Positions 40,770 to 49,997 of a stretch of DNA of 64,000 nt are shown piece by piece. Origin of the DNA: Halomonas sp. TD01 (GTDB lineage: Bacteria > Pseudomonadota > Gammaproteobacteria > Pseudomonadales > Halomonadaceae). The notes beneath the pieces are model-generated. The model made no database searches, was not told where the DNA came from, and was given only the letters and a program-made list of their open reading frames with translations. Location of the stretch: NCBI RefSeq assembly GCF_923868895.1, contig NZ_OV350343.1:2852001-2916000 (forward strand), in the 5' to 3' direction. Within the stretch, counting starts at the first letter, position 1, and each line of letters starts with the position of its first letter. Position numbers and translations under genes: made by a program.

Positions 40770-41867
40770 GTGACGACGAACGCACGTCGACGCATCTTAA
40801 TTATGGCGGGAGGTACCGGAGGTCATGTTATTCCGGCGCTTTCACTAGCACGTTCGCTCAAAGCTCACAATGTCGACGTTGAATGGCTAGGAAGCCCAAG
40901 AGGAATCGAGAACCGCCTAGTGCCAGAAGCTGGTATTACGCTTCATACCATCGAGATAAGCGGTCTGCGTGGCAAAGGGGTAGCTGGCTGGCTGAAGGCA
41001 CCGCTGAACCTTTCCCAAGCAGTGCTCCAAGCGCGAAAGGTAATTCGTCGCTTTAACCCTGATGTGGTGGTTGGACTAGGTGGCTTTGCCAGTGGCCCTG
41101 GTGGGTTGGCGGCGTGGCTTTCCAGAGTGCCATTGGTGATTCATGAGCAAAATGCCATCGCTGGACTGACCAATAAGGTGCTCTCGAAATTAGCGACACG
41201 CACTTACGCGGCGTTTGCTGAGGCTTTTGGTGACAAGGCTGAGGTGATTGGCAACCCGGTACGAGAAGATATTGCTGCATTGGGTGAGCATCCCAGGAAT
41301 GCTTCTGAACTTGCCGCTCGTCCGCTGCGGCTATTAGTTGTTGGTGGCTCGCTAGGGGCGGTCGCGTTGAATGAGCGCTTACCGCCAGGGTTAGCCGGTT
41401 TGCCTCCAGAGCGGCGCCCTGATGTCCGTCACCAAGCTGGCAAAGAGCGCGATGTGGCGACGGCAAACGCCTACGTTGAGCATGGGATCGTGGCAGATGT
41501 TAGTCCTTTTATTGACGATATGGCCGCTGCTTATGAGTGGGCAGATTTAGTCGTTTGCCGAGCCGGAGCGTTAACGGTGGCAGAGCTTGCCGCAGCAGCG
41601 AAGCCCGCTTTGCTAGTACCGTTTCCATTTGCTGTTGATGATCATCAGCGGGTCAATGCTGACGTTTTAGTAAAGGCAGGAGCGGCGCTTTGTGTGACAC
41701 AGTCTGAGCTTACCCCCGAGCGATTAACACACTATTTAGATGAGCTATTAGTCCCAAGCGTATTGTCAGATATGGCTTCTAAAGCCCGTCAGGCTGCCTA
41801 TTTAGAGGCGACTGAACGGCTTACTAAGGGATGTTTAGCGCTAGTTAAACAAGGAGAGACTGCGTGA
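40770..41867 (+). CDS. murG: UDP-GlcNAc:lipid I glycosyltransferase MurG
   Basis: About 365 residues of a GT-B fold enzyme producing lipid II: [18 protein letters not shown] and His-Glu-Gln-Asn-Ala. GTG at 40770 has AAGGAG six bases upstream; an earlier TTG at 40764 directly abuts that site and is unlikely. Confidence 0.97.
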   Translation: MTTNARRRILIMAGGTGGHVIPALSLARSLKAHNVDVEWLGSPRGIENRLVPEAGITLHTIEISGLRGKGVAGWLKAPLNLSQAVLQARKVIRRFNPDVVVGLGGFASGPGGLAAWLSRVPLVIHEQNAIAGLTNKVLSKLATRTYAAFAEAFGDKAEVIGNPVREDIAALGEHPRNASELAARPLRLLVVGGSLGAVALNERLPPGLAGLPPERRPDVRHQAGKERDVATANAYVEHGIVADVSPFIDDMAAAYEWADLVVCRAGALTVAELAAAAKPALLVPFPFAVDDHQRVNADVLVKAGAALCVTQSELTPERLTHYLDELLVPSVLSDMASKARQAAYLEATERLTKGCLALVKQGETA

Positions 41868-43333
41868 CCGATTCTATTAATAACGCGTTGCACTCAGGTG
41901 TCCGTCCAAGTGGCCCTGGTATGCGCCGTATTAAGCGTTTGCATTTTGTTGGCATCGGTGGCGCAGGTATGTGTGGAATCGCTGAGGTGCTCGCTAATCA
42001 GGGTTATAGCGTTAGCGGCAGCGATATGAAGGCCTCGAATGTTGTTGAGCGCCTTCGTCAGTGTGGTGTTCAGGTTGCGATCGGCCATGCTGAAGAAAAT
42101 GTAGTGGGAGCTGACGTCGTCGTTGTTTCCAGCGCTATTGATGCAACAAATCCTGAAATCCGCTGGGCTCATGAGCATCGTGTGCCAGTGGTCAGACGTG
42201 CTGAAATGCTGGCCGAGCTAATGCGTTTTCGCCATGGTATCGCTGTCGCGGGAACCCATGGGAAGACGACCACAACCAGTTTGACTGCCACGCTTCTTGC
42301 AGAAGGCGGGTTGGACCCCACTTTTGTGATTGGTGGAAAACTCACTAGTGCTGGCGCTAACGCGCGGTTGGGGGAGGGTGACTATTTAGTTGCTGAGGCT
42401 GATGAGTCGGATGCGTCGTTCCTTCATCTTCAGCCAATGGTTTCTATTGTGACGAACATAGATGCAGACCATATGGCCACTTATGGTGGTGATTTTGAGC
42501 GTCTAAAAAGTACATTTATCGAGTTTCTTCATAATCTGCCGTTCTATGGGCTGGCGGTATTGTGTATTGACGATGCTAACATTCGGTCGCTGCGTGATCA
42601 GGTGAAGCGCCAGTTTGTGACCTACGGTTTCGATGAAGATGCTGACTACCGCATTGTGGATTTTACTCAGCAAGGTGGTGAGGTCTCGTTTACCGCAGTG
42701 CGCCCTGGGGAAGCTGCTCCATTGGCTATTCGGCTAGCAATGCCTGGTCGCCACAATGCGTTAAACGCTATGGCGGCTATTGTTGTAGCAACAGATGCCG
42801 GGGTAAGTGACGATGCTATTCTCCGTGGACTGGCAAGTTTTGCCGGTGTGGGGCGTCGCTTTCAAGTGCATGGCTATTTCAGTGCCCCTAATGCTGATGG
42901 CGAGATCATGTTAGTGGATGATTACGGACACCACCCCCGTGAAGTTGATATGGTTATTCAGGCGGTTCGTGCAGGTTGGCCGGAACGTCGACTGGTCATG
43001 TTGTATCAGCCGCATCGCTATAGTCGCACCCGGGATCTTTATGAGGATTTCGTTCGTGTGCTTTCTCAAGTGGATACGCTCGTTCTACTGGATGTCTACA
43101 GCGCTGGGGAAGCCGTGATTCCTGGCGCGGAAGGTCGAACCCTTGCCGGGTCTATTCGTCAGCGAGGAGAAGTCGATCCATTGTTCGTTGAGCATAAGCA
43201 GGAGCTACCTGCACTGTTAAGCAAGCTTCTGCGTCCTGGGGATATTTTTATTACTCAAGGCGCTGGTGATGTGGGTGGTATTTCGCTTCGTTTCGCGCAA
43301 GCCAAGTTATCGCTAGATAAGGTAGAGCTATGA
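41864..43333 (+). CDS. murC: UDP-N-acetylmuramate:L-alanine ligase MurC
   Basis: A 489-residue Mur ligase: N-terminal [14 protein letters not shown], ATP loop [16 protein letters not shown] and Asp-Asp-Tyr-Gly-His-His-Pro. It adds L-Ala to UDP-MurNAc. GTG start overlaps the murG stop (GTGA). Confidence 0.97.
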   Translation: MTDSINNALHSGVRPSGPGMRRIKRLHFVGIGGAGMCGIAEVLANQGYSVSGSDMKASNVVERLRQCGVQVAIGHAEENVVGADVVVVSSAIDATNPEIRWAHEHRVPVVRRAEMLAELMRFRHGIAVAGTHGKTTTTSLTATLLAEGGLDPTFVIGGKLTSAGANARLGEGDYLVAEADESDASFLHLQPMVSIVTNIDADHMATYGGDFERLKSTFIEFLHNLPFYGLAVLCIDDANIRSLRDQVKRQFVTYGFDEDADYRIVDFTQQGGEVSFTAVRPGEAAPLAIRLAMPGRHNALNAMAAIVVATDAGVSDDAILRGLASFAGVGRRFQVHGYFSAPNADGEIMLVDDYGHHPREVDMVIQAVRAGWPERRLVMLYQPHRYSRTRDLYEDFVRVLSQVDTLVLLDVYSAGEAVIPGAEGRTLAGSIRQRGEVDPLFVEHKQELPALLSKLLRPGDIFITQGAGDVGGISLRFAQAKLSLDKVEL

Positions 43334-44271
43334 GTGCAGCAATGTCACTGAATGACCCCTTGGCACGCGTCGTCGTTGTTTACGGTGGTACTTCAGCAGA
43401 GCGCGAGGTGTCTCTTAAAAGCGGTGCTGCTGTGCTTGGTGCGTTAAAGCGTCAAGGTATCGATGCTATTGGCTACGATCCAAAAGAAGAGGGATTGGTA
43501 GGGCTAGAACGCCTTGCTCCAACGGCTGTTTTTGTGGCTCTTCATGGTCGTGGTGGCGAAGATGGCACGTTACAGGGAGCGCTAGAGCTGTTAGGGCTGC
43601 CTTATACCGGCAGTGGTGTGCTGGCGTCAGCCTTAGGAATGGATAAGCAGCGCACGAAGCAGGTTTGGCAAGCCGTTGGCTTGCCCACGCCTGAAAGCAT
43701 TATGCTCAGCGAGACATCTGATTGGTCCATGGTGGTGTCACAATTAGGTTTGCCCATGATGGTGAAGCCTGTTCACGAGGGCTCCACGCTGGGTATTAGT
43801 ATCGTTAAAAGCCGGGAAGCGTTAGAGGCTGCCTATCATGAGGCGGCGAACTATGATGCCCGTGTTATGGCTGAGCGTTTCGTTGTGGGTGAAGAGTATA
43901 CCGTTGCGCTGTTAGATAATGATGTATTGCCTGCTATTCGTGTTGAAGTCCCCGGTGGCTTTTATGATTACGAAGCGAAATACATTGCTAACACTACCCA
44001 ATACCACCTTCCTAGCGGCTTATCATCTGTTGATGAACAGTCCTTGGCTAACCTATGCAAGGAAGCGTTTGATGCTGTAGGTGGCGAAGGGTGGGGGCGT
44101 GTCGATGTGATGCGCGACGCGATGGGCAAGTTTTGGCTTATTGAGGTTAATACGGTACCAGGGATGACTGATCACAGTTTAGTGCCTCAAGCGGCAGCAC
44201 ATGCGGGCATTGATTTTGATCAGTTGGTGTTGCGAATATTGAATACTGCGGTTCAGCGCAGCTGCTCATGA
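43330..44271 (+). CDS. ddlB: D-alanine:D-alanine ligase DdlB
   Basis: A 313-residue ATP-grasp ligase: [18 protein letters not shown], and Glu-Val-Asn-Thr-Val-Pro-Gly-Met-Thr near the C-terminus. It supplies D-Ala-D-Ala for MurF. Four-base overlaps with murC and ftsQ. Confidence 0.97.
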   Translation: MSAAMSLNDPLARVVVVYGGTSAEREVSLKSGAAVLGALKRQGIDAIGYDPKEEGLVGLERLAPTAVFVALHGRGGEDGTLQGALELLGLPYTGSGVLASALGMDKQRTKQVWQAVGLPTPESIMLSETSDWSMVVSQLGLPMMVKPVHEGSTLGISIVKSREALEAAYHEAANYDARVMAERFVVGEEYTVALLDNDVLPAIRVEVPGGFYDYEAKYIANTTQYHLPSGLSSVDEQSLANLCKEAFDAVGGEGWGRVDVMRDAMGKFWLIEVNTVPGMTDHSLVPQAAAHAGIDFDQLVLRILNTAVQRSCS

Positions 44272-44981
44272 AAAAGCGTAATGCGTGGTTGGGGCTCATC
44301 TTGCTGGTACTGTTGCTAGGTGCTGGTGGGCGAGCGCTATGGCTATGGTTAGATAGGCCTATTGAGCGTGTGTCTATTCGTGGCGAGTGGGAGTATGTGA
44401 GTGCTGATTACCTCCGTACTCAGTTAGCCCCGCTCGTTCAAGAGGCAACTTGGCTCTCTGCAGATTTAGGCGAGTTGCGTCAGCGTGCGCTGAGAATTGG
44501 TTGGCTGAATGAAGTCAGAATTTCTCGTGAGTGGCCGAATGCGCTTGTTTTTGAGCTGGTAGAACAAACGCCAGTGGCCCGTTGGAACGATGATTTTCTG
44601 CTTAACCCTCAAGGTGAGTCGTTTGCATTTGCGCCACTAAGCGTTCCTAAGGGGCTTCCCGATTTAGCAGGGCCGACAGGCAGCGGAGAAGAGGTGCTTA
44701 CTTATTATCGTCGCTTAACACCTCATTTCCAGGGTTTGTCGCTGTCACTTTCCCAATTGCGTCTAGAGCCACGCGGTGCATGGCGGCTTCAGTTAAGTAA
44801 TGGTGCTTGGGTAATGTTAGGAAGACGCCAACACGAAATCCGACTAGCTCGACTCTCAGCGTCGTGGCAGCGTGAACTTGCCCAGCTTGGCGATCATATT
44901 CGCTATATCGACTTGCGTTATCCCAATGGTGTTGCCGTTGCTTGGCACGGAGAAAGTGATTTTGCAGAAGAAAATGAGTAA
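44268..44981 (+). CDS. ftsQ: Cell division protein FtsQ
   Basis: A 237-residue bitopic protein: short cytoplasmic basic N-terminus, one membrane helix (about residues 8-27), POTRA domain (Val-Ser-Ile-Arg-Gly-Glu-Trp) and beta domain with Arg-Leu-Glu-Pro-Arg-Gly-Ala-Trp-Arg-Leu and a C-terminal Tyr-Ile-Asp-Leu-Arg-Tyr-Pro-Asn-Gly. It recruits FtsBL. Coupled to ddlB; unusually not coupled to ftsA. Confidence 0.96.
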   Translation: MKKRNAWLGLILLVLLLGAGGRALWLWLDRPIERVSIRGEWEYVSADYLRTQLAPLVQEATWLSADLGELRQRALRIGWLNEVRISREWPNALVFELVEQTPVARWNDDFLLNPQGESFAFAPLSVPKGLPDLAGPTGSGEEVLTYYRRLTPHFQGLSLSLSQLRLEPRGAWRLQLSNGAWVMLGRRQHEIRLARLSASWQRELAQLGDHIRYIDLRYPNGVAVAWHGESDFAEENE

Positions 44982-45298
44982 TAAGCGACTTACAATGTGC
45001 AAGAAGTAGGTAAATGTAAGTGGTTGCCAACACCGAAAAGCCATGAATAGGGTTTAAATTGCCCACAAAGACGATTATCGTAGGCCTGCGCTAGTCGTAT
45101 TGTGGGTATTGTTTCTATACTATGTTATAGCTGATGTTTTTTTATAGGCTTTTTTATTTAATAGCTGTCAGCATTTGGCTTGATGTTACGGTAAGCGTCA
45201 ATGTTATTTCGCGTGATTTTGTATCTCCGTTTTAACAATTCAGCGCAGTTGCAACTAACAAGTTTCTTTTTAAATTTTTCTAGGAGATTATCCGACTC
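44982..45298 (+). other. 317-base intergenic region between ftsQ and ftsA
   Basis: No gene is visible. The region is AT-rich compared with its flanks. It holds an inverted repeat (45062-45106), a TATACT at 45116-45121, T-rich tracts near 45136-45160, and a weak promoter-like pair TTGATG (45180-45185) and TGTTAT (45202-45207). The last bases hold the ftsA ribosome-binding site AGGAGA near 45281-45286. It probably contains promoters and leader structures for ftsA-ftsZ, but no element is proven. Confidence 0.6.
45062..45106. repeat. Inverted repeat in the ftsQ-ftsA gap
   Basis: CCCACAA (45062-45068) with ACGA (45071-45074) can pair with TCGT (45095-45098) and TTGTGGG (45100-45106), 11 base pairs around a 20-base loop with a small internal asymmetry. 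The loop side also contains the 11-base palindrome ACGATTATCGT (45071-45081). Could be a weak terminator for ftsQ transcripts or an operator. Confidence 0.5.
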
Positions 45299-46588
45299 AT
45301 GGCAGGCTCACCCAACGCATCCAATATGGTTGTCGGGCTGGACATTGGAACGTCCAAAGTCGTCGCGATAGTCGGTCAACCCACCGATGATGGTGGAATT
45401 GAGATAGCGGGTATCGGCTCTCATCCATCACGCGGCATGAAGCGCGGTGTTGTCATTAATATCGAATCAACCGTGCAATCTATTCAGCGCGCCGTTGAAG
45501 AAGCAGAATTAATGGCCGGTTGTGATATTCACTCTGTCTATGTCGGAGTTGCTGGCAGTCATATCAGTTCAATGAACTCAGATGGTGTGGTTGCCATTAA
45601 AGAAAGGGAAGTCACACCATCCGATATTGAACGTGTCATCGATTCTGCTCGCGCACGTGCGGTTTCTGAGGGGCAGCGTGTACTTCATGTATTGCCCCAA
45701 GAGTTCTCAATCGACGCTCAAGGCGGTATCCGTGAACCTCTAGGGATGTCAGGTGTACGCTTAGAGGCGCAGGTCCACTTGGTGACAGCGGCATTGAACG
45801 CCGTTCAAAATATTGAAAAATGTGTGCGGCGCTGTGGTTTAGACGTTGACGCTATTATTCTTGAACAGCTAGCTTCTAGTATGGCGGTGCTCACCGAAGA
45901 CGAGCGTGAATTAGGCGTTTGCATGGTGGATATTGGTGGGGGTACCACTGATATGGCCATTTTCAGCGAAGGAGCCATTCGTCATACAGCCGTTATCCCT
46001 ATCGCGGGTGACCAAGTAACTAACGACATAGCGATGGCACTGCGTACGCCCACGCAGCACGCTGAAGAGATTAAAGTTAAATACGCTTGTGCACTTACAC
46101 AACTGGCTGCAAGCGATGAAATGATTAAAGTTCCCAGCGTAGGGGATCGTCCGGCTCGTGATTTATCGCGACAGGCACTTGCTGAAGTGGTTGAGCCGCG
46201 TTACGAGGAACTATTTACGTTGGTGAGGGACGAATTACGCCGTAGTGGCTATGAAGATATGGTGGCTGCTGGTGTTGTGCTCACTGGTGGCACCTCGCGT
46301 ATGGAAGGGGTTAGCGAATTGGCAGAAGAGATTTTTCATATGCCTGTTCGTATTGCTTGTCCGCAAAATGTCAAAGGTTTGGCTGACGTGGTACGCAATC
46401 CTATTTATGCAACAGGTGTGGGTTTACTGCATTATGCATTGCAAGAAGCGCGACATGGGCAAGGCCTAGAAAGCCACGGGGGAGTCGTTGCTGCGCATAA
46501 AGGGCGCAACGAGGTCGCCCGGCGTGATATCAAGGAAGGTCAATCGGCGCTGGCAAGAATCAAAGGCTGGTTCAAAGGAAATTTCTGA
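45299..46588 (+). CDS. ftsA: Cell division protein FtsA
   Basis: A 429-residue actin-fold ATPase: [10 protein letters not shown] (phosphate 1), Val-Asp-Ile-Gly-Gly-Gly-Thr-Thr-Asp (phosphate 2) and Leu-Thr-Gly-Gly-Thr-Ser-Arg. The C-terminal [11 protein letters not shown] is the amphipathic membrane-targeting helix that tethers FtsZ. ATG 45299 with AGGAGA upstream; ftsZ starts 34 bases after its stop. Confidence 0.97.
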   Translation: MAGSPNASNMVVGLDIGTSKVVAIVGQPTDDGGIEIAGIGSHPSRGMKRGVVINIESTVQSIQRAVEEAELMAGCDIHSVYVGVAGSHISSMNSDGVVAIKEREVTPSDIERVIDSARARAVSEGQRVLHVLPQEFSIDAQGGIREPLGMSGVRLEAQVHLVTAALNAVQNIEKCVRRCGLDVDAIILEQLASSMAVLTEDERELGVCMVDIGGGTTDMAIFSEGAIRHTAVIPIAGDQVTNDIAMALRTPTQHAEEIKVKYACALTQLAASDEMIKVPSVGDRPARDLSRQALAEVVEPRYEELFTLVRDELRRSGYEDMVAAGVVLTGGTSRMEGVSELAEEIFHMPVRIACPQNVKGLADVVRNPIYATGVGLLHYALQEARHGQGLESHGGVVAAHKGRNEVARRDIKEGQSALARIKGWFKGNF

Positions 46589-46622
46589 CAGGGCCGCAAG
46601 CGCGGTTCAGGAGACGGGGCTT

Positions 46623-47801
46623 ATGTTCGAATTGGTAGATAACGCACCCTCGAGCAGTGCGGTCATCAAAGTGGTCGGTGTTGGCGGCGGCGGTGGCAAC
46701 GCAGTTAACCACATGGTCGAAAGTAATATCGAAGGCGTTGAATTTATCTGCGCTAACACCGACGCTCAAGCACTTAAACGGGTGTCTGCAAAAACTGTCT
46801 TGCAGCTTGGTAGCGAAATCACCAAAGGGCTCGGAGCAGGTGCCAACCCTGAAGTAGGCCGCCAGGCAGCCATGGAAGACCGTGATCGCATCGCTGAGTT
46901 ATTAACCGGTGCAGACATGGTGTTCATTACGGCTGGAATGGGGGGGGGCACAGGAACCGGCGGTGCGCCTGTTGTTGCTCAGGTTGCCAAAGAGCTGGGT
47001 ATTCTGACAGTTGCCGTGGTAACTCGTCCCTTCCCGTTTGAAGGGCCGAAGCGCATGCGCGCAGCTGAAGAAGGCATGAAAGAGCTTTCAGAGCATGTTG
47101 ATTCGCTGATCACTATTCCAAACGAAAAACTGCTTTCTGTACTTGGAAAGAACGCCACGCTGTTAACTGCTTTTAGCGCTGCTAACGATGTGTTGTTGGG
47201 AGCCGTTCAGGGCATTGCAGAGCTTATTACCAGCCCAGGCATTATTAACGTCGATTTTGCTGATGTACGCACCGTTATGTCAGAAATGGGCATGGCGATG
47301 ATGGGGACCGGTGGGGCTACTGGCGAGAATCGTGCTCGTGAAGCGGCTGAGAAAGCCATTCGTAGCCCGCTGCTTGAAGACATTGATCTACACGGTGCTC
47401 GCGGTATTCTGGTCAATATTACTGCTGGCCCTGACTTGTCGATTGGTGAATTCAACGACGTAGGTGCCACTGTTCAAGAGTTTGCCTCTCAGGAAGCAAC
47501 GATCGTGGTGGGCACTTCTATCGACATGGAAATGTCCGATGAGCTACGTGTGACCGTGGTGGCTGCTGGTTTGGATAACAACAAAGGTAAAGTTGCCTCA
47601 CGCGAGCCAGCGCGTAGGTCTGCTGCGGAAGCATCCTCAGATTATCGTAAGCTGCAGCAACCCACTGTTATGCGTCAGCAAGCAACGGCACGTGCAGAAG
47701 CCCCTGAGCCAGCTGCGAAACCTCGTCCTGATAAGCGTCGAGCCCCAGACGCCGATGACTATTTGGACATTCCCGCATTTTTACGTCGTCAGGCAGATTA
47801 A
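46623..47801 (+). CDS. ftsZ: Cell division GTPase FtsZ
   Basis: A 392-residue tubulin homologue beginning Met-Phe-Glu-Leu-Val-Asp, with the GTP motif Gly-Gly-Gly-Thr-Gly-Thr-Gly, T7-loop Asn-Val-Asp-Phe-Ala-Asp-Val, a disordered linker (about residues 320-375) and the C-terminal [10 protein letters not shown] that binds FtsA and ZipA. ATG 46623 is chosen by homology; the frame is open further upstream into ftsA. Confidence 0.98.
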   Translation: MFELVDNAPSSSAVIKVVGVGGGGGNAVNHMVESNIEGVEFICANTDAQALKRVSAKTVLQLGSEITKGLGAGANPEVGRQAAMEDRDRIAELLTGADMVFITAGMGGGTGTGGAPVVAQVAKELGILTVAVVTRPFPFEGPKRMRAAEEGMKELSEHVDSLITIPNEKLLSVLGKNATLLTAFSAANDVLLGAVQGIAELITSPGIINVDFADVRTVMSEMGMAMMGTGGATGENRAREAAEKAIRSPLLEDIDLHGARGILVNITAGPDLSIGEFNDVGATVQEFASQEATIVVGTSIDMEMSDELRVTVVAAGLDNNKGKVASREPARRSAAEASSDYRKLQQPTVMRQQATARAEAPEPAAKPRPDKRRAPDADDYLDIPAFLRRQAD

Positions 47802-47815
47802 TCGGCGCCATCAGC

Positions 47816-47878
47816 GTTCACTAAAGCAGCAAACGAGAGTTTTATTGGTTAAAACGCTCGTTTGCTGTTAAAGTGAAC
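47816..47878 (+). repeat. 63-base imperfect inverted repeat between ftsZ and lpxC
   Basis: Three nested stems: GTTCACT (47816-47822) with AGTGAAC (47872-47878), CAGCAAACGAG (47827-47837) with CTCGTTTGCTG (47857-47867), and GTTTT (47839-47843) with AAAAC (47851-47855), 23 base pairs around an ATTGGTT loop, with one mismatch and one AAAG/TTAA internal loop. No T-run follows. It could stabilise or process the ftsZ mRNA, or attenuate read-through into lpxC. Confidence 0.75.
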
Positions 47879-47962
47879 ACTGTTTCTTTACTTTCTTTCC
47901 CCTAGCGGTACTTGTCGGCGCTTCTGCCGGTGACCGCCGTCATTAGAGTTCGACCACTGCCC

Positions 47963-48874
47963 ATGATCAGACAACGCACATTACAAAACGTCATTCGCGC
48001 CACCGGAGTGGGTCTGCACTCTGGCAAAAAAGTCCACTTGGCTTTGCGCCCGGCGCCGGCTAATACCGGAATTGTGTTTATCCGGACCGATTTGGAGCCT
48101 GTGGCTCACGTACCTGCTCGTGCCGAATTGGTGGAAGACACCACATTATGCACTGCGCTTTCTTACAAGGGCGTGAAAGTCGCTACGGTCGAGCATTTAA
48201 TGTCGGCATTTGCCGGATTGGGCATTGATAACGCCTATGTCGATGTAAGTGCACCTGAAGTGCCTATCATGGACGGTAGTGCCAGCCCTTTTGTATTCTT
48301 AATTCAGTCGGCGGGCATTTTAGAGCAAGATGCGCCTAAGAAATTCATTCGAATTAAGCGCCGCGTTGCCGTCAGTGATGGCGATAAAGAAGCCGTTTTT
48401 TTGCCGCATCAAGGCTTTAAAGTTTCTTTTGCAATTGACTTTGATCACCCTGTGTTTGAGCAGCAAAAACAAACTGCGTTGATCGATTTTTCAACGACGT
48501 CGTTTGTTAAAGAGGTTTCTCGTGCACGTACCTTCGGGTTTATGCGCGATCTCGAATTTTTACGATCCAATAATCTTGCGCTTGGTGGTAGCTTAGATAA
48601 TGCTATTGTTGTGGATGACTACCGCATCGTGAACGAAGGTGGTCTGCGTTACGACGATGAGTTCGTCAAGCATAAGGTGCTTGATGCTATTGGTGATTTG
48701 TACCAGCTGGGCCACAGTTTGATTGGCGAGTTCCAGGGTGTTAAATCGGGACACGCGCTCAACAACCAGTTGTGCCGCGAGCTATTGGCGCAGCCCGACG
48801 CCTATGAAATCGTCACATTTGAAGAAGATAAAGCGGTTGCGCCTATCTCTTACTCGGCACCTGCAATGGCATAG
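47963..48874 (+). CDS. lpxC: UDP-3-O-acyl-N-acetylglucosamine deacetylase LpxC
   Basis: A 303-residue zinc deacetylase, first committed step of lipid A synthesis. The start Met-Ile-Arg-Gln-Arg-Thr-Leu is typical; zinc ligands are His in Glu-His-Leu-Met-Ser-Ala and His/Asp in His-Lys-Val-Leu-Asp. Length as in E. coli (305). Last gene of the dcw cluster, 161 bases after ftsZ. Confidence 0.97.
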   Translation: MIRQRTLQNVIRATGVGLHSGKKVHLALRPAPANTGIVFIRTDLEPVAHVPARAELVEDTTLCTALSYKGVKVATVEHLMSAFAGLGIDNAYVDVSAPEVPIMDGSASPFVFLIQSAGILEQDAPKKFIRIKRRVAVSDGDKEAVFLPHQGFKVSFAIDFDHPVFEQQKQTALIDFSTTSFVKEVSRARTFGFMRDLEFLRSNNLALGGSLDNAIVVDDYRIVNEGGLRYDDEFVKHKVLDAIGDLYQLGHSLIGEFQGVKSGHALNNQLCRELLAQPDAYEIVTFEEDKAVAPISYSAPAMA

Positions 48875-48922
48875 GTTAAACACCTGTCAGATTTTTGGGT
48901 AGTACGATCGCAACAGTAAAAA

Positions 48923-48944
48923 GCACCGCTCTGGCGGTGCTTTT
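48923..48944 (+). terminator. Rho-independent terminator after lpxC
   Basis: GCACCGC (48923-48929) and GCGGTGC (48934-48940) with a TCTG loop, flanked by AAAAA before and TTTT after; the A/T flanks extend the stem. It ends the dcw transcript before the convergent dciA gene and may act in both directions. Confidence 0.93.
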
Positions 48945-48980
48945 GCATTTTAACGCTGGGATTAACATGGCGATTAATGT

Positions 48981-49448
48981 TTATTCATCTGAATGCTTAG
49001 GTGCATGAGCCGCTAAGCGCTCCAAGGCGTTTTTAAGGGAGGGGTTGTCGGTATCTTTTGCGCACTCGGCTAGCGTTTTGCCTGCATTCTCAGAGAGGGT
49101 GCGAGTGTAGCGCTTCGGGCTCTCAATTGGCCGTACAGGTCGCACTTTAAGTGTAAAGCCGGTGACACTCTCAAATCCTGGTAGCTGATGCAGTAGCACA
49201 AGCAGTCGCGGTTGTTCATAGCGTAACCATGTTAGCCAGCTTGCCTGGCCGCTTATTAGCGTCAATCGCCCCTCTCGAAAGCCTCCGACGAAAATATGTT
49301 CGCGCATTGCTTCAGGAAGGTGAGCACGTAAATGACGCTGAGCCTGATCAATTAAGCGGGACTGTCGCATAAGCTGTCCCGCGCTGCCAGACTTGGTCAG
49401 CAGTTGGGTAATGGGCTGTGCGCGAGATCGCTTAACCTTTATACTCAT
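48981..49448 (-). CDS. dciA: DUF721 family protein, DciA-like
   Basis: A 155-residue DUF721 protein. The conserved N-terminal domain (about residues 20-105) includes Trp-Leu-Thr-Trp-Leu-Arg-Tyr and Phe-Lys/Thr-Leu-Lys-Val-Arg-Pro, the region that resembles a KH-like fold. DciA is the replicative-helicase operator/loader in bacteria lacking DnaC. Between lpxC and secA, where Pseudomonas also has a DUF721 gene. Divergent from the small ORF upstream of secA. The DciA role is inferred from family and place. Confidence 0.85.
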   Translation of the reverse strand: MSIKVKRSRAQPITQLLTKSGSAGQLMRQSRLIDQAQRHLRAHLPEAMREHIFVGGFREGRLTLISGQASWLTWLRYEQPRLLVLLHQLPGFESVTGFTLKVRPVRPIESPKRYTRTLSENAGKTLAECAKDTDNPSLKNALERLAAHAPKHSDE

Positions 49449-49484
49449 AAGCTTGAATCCTGGAACGTTGTTGGCTGAGTCGCA

Positions 49485-49512
49485 TTAACGGTTGCCACCA
49501 ACGTCTTATATT
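49485..49512 (+). promoter_or_regulatory. Possible promoter before the secA-upstream ORF
   Basis: TTAACG (49485-49490) and TATATT (49507-49512) with a 16-base spacer lie in the 111-base gap between dciA and the 122-codon ORF at 49560. The -10 match is good, the -35 moderate. A second TTTAAT lies at 49517-49522. Confidence 0.35.
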
Positions 49513-49559
49513 GTCTTTTAATTGATAGAGCCTAACACGCTCAGGAGCCAGTCCACAGC

Positions 49560-49928
49560 ATGTCATCAACGCCAGATGTATTATCTGCTTCGCCGCGGCG
49601 GCAACGCCGAAATGGCCTAGCGCGTTGGTGGCTGGCGGGCCTCTTAGTGAGCTGTTTGTTACCTGCTAGTTTACATCCTTCAGATGCATTGCGTAGCGGT
49701 GAGCGCGGTGTGATTATCTGTTTTTGGGTGCCAGCGATGCTGCGTGCTCAATCCGAATGGATAGCTAAGAAGCGTTGCGCGCTGCGCCGCTGGGTACGAA
49801 AACAGGCGTGTGTCTATCCTGCTGTCTCGCACTGTTCCCGCTACTTTCTTCATATTCCACATCGATTGGTCGCCGCTATTGATGTGCTGATCCCGCGTGG
49901 CCCGCCGGCTCGACTGTTCGCTTATTAA
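49560..49928 (+). CDS. Unrecognised secA-upstream protein, candidate SecM-like arrest peptide
   Basis: A 122-residue ORF I do not recognise as a named family. It has a basic N-terminus (Arg-Arg-Gln-Arg-Arg, residues 13-17), a hydrophobic segment (about residues 23-38) that looks like a signal or anchor, a Trp/Cys/Arg-rich middle and a C-terminus Arg113-Gly-Pro-Pro-Ala-Arg-Leu-Phe-Ala-Tyr122. The end resembles E. coli SecM (Arg-Ala-Gly-Pro-Gln-Arg-Leu-Thr): R-x-x-P-x-R-L is shared, and Arg-Gly-Pro-Pro resembles RAPP-type arrest motifs. The SecM residues Phe150 and Trp155 are not matched. It lies directly upstream of secA (69-base gap), the position of secM. AGGAG at 49543-49547 gives a long 12-base spacer. 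A regulatory role is inferred; a plain hypothetical membrane protein is the alternative. Confidence 0.7.
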   Translation: MSSTPDVLSASPRRQRRNGLARWWLAGLLVSCLLPASLHPSDALRSGERGVIICFWVPAMLRAQSEWIAKKRCALRRWVRKQACVYPAVSHCSRYFLHIPHRLVAAIDVLIPRGPPARLFAY

Positions 49929-49997
49929 ATCTACCCTTATTTGCCTTATATAAAAGGGCGCACCTGAATGGGACGCTCGTGAAGATTTGGAACTTTC

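Noticed and set aside
47912..47962. Upstream extension of lpxC
   Set aside because: LpxC proteins begin at Met-Ile-Arg/Lys-Gln-Arg-Thr, which is ATG 47963.
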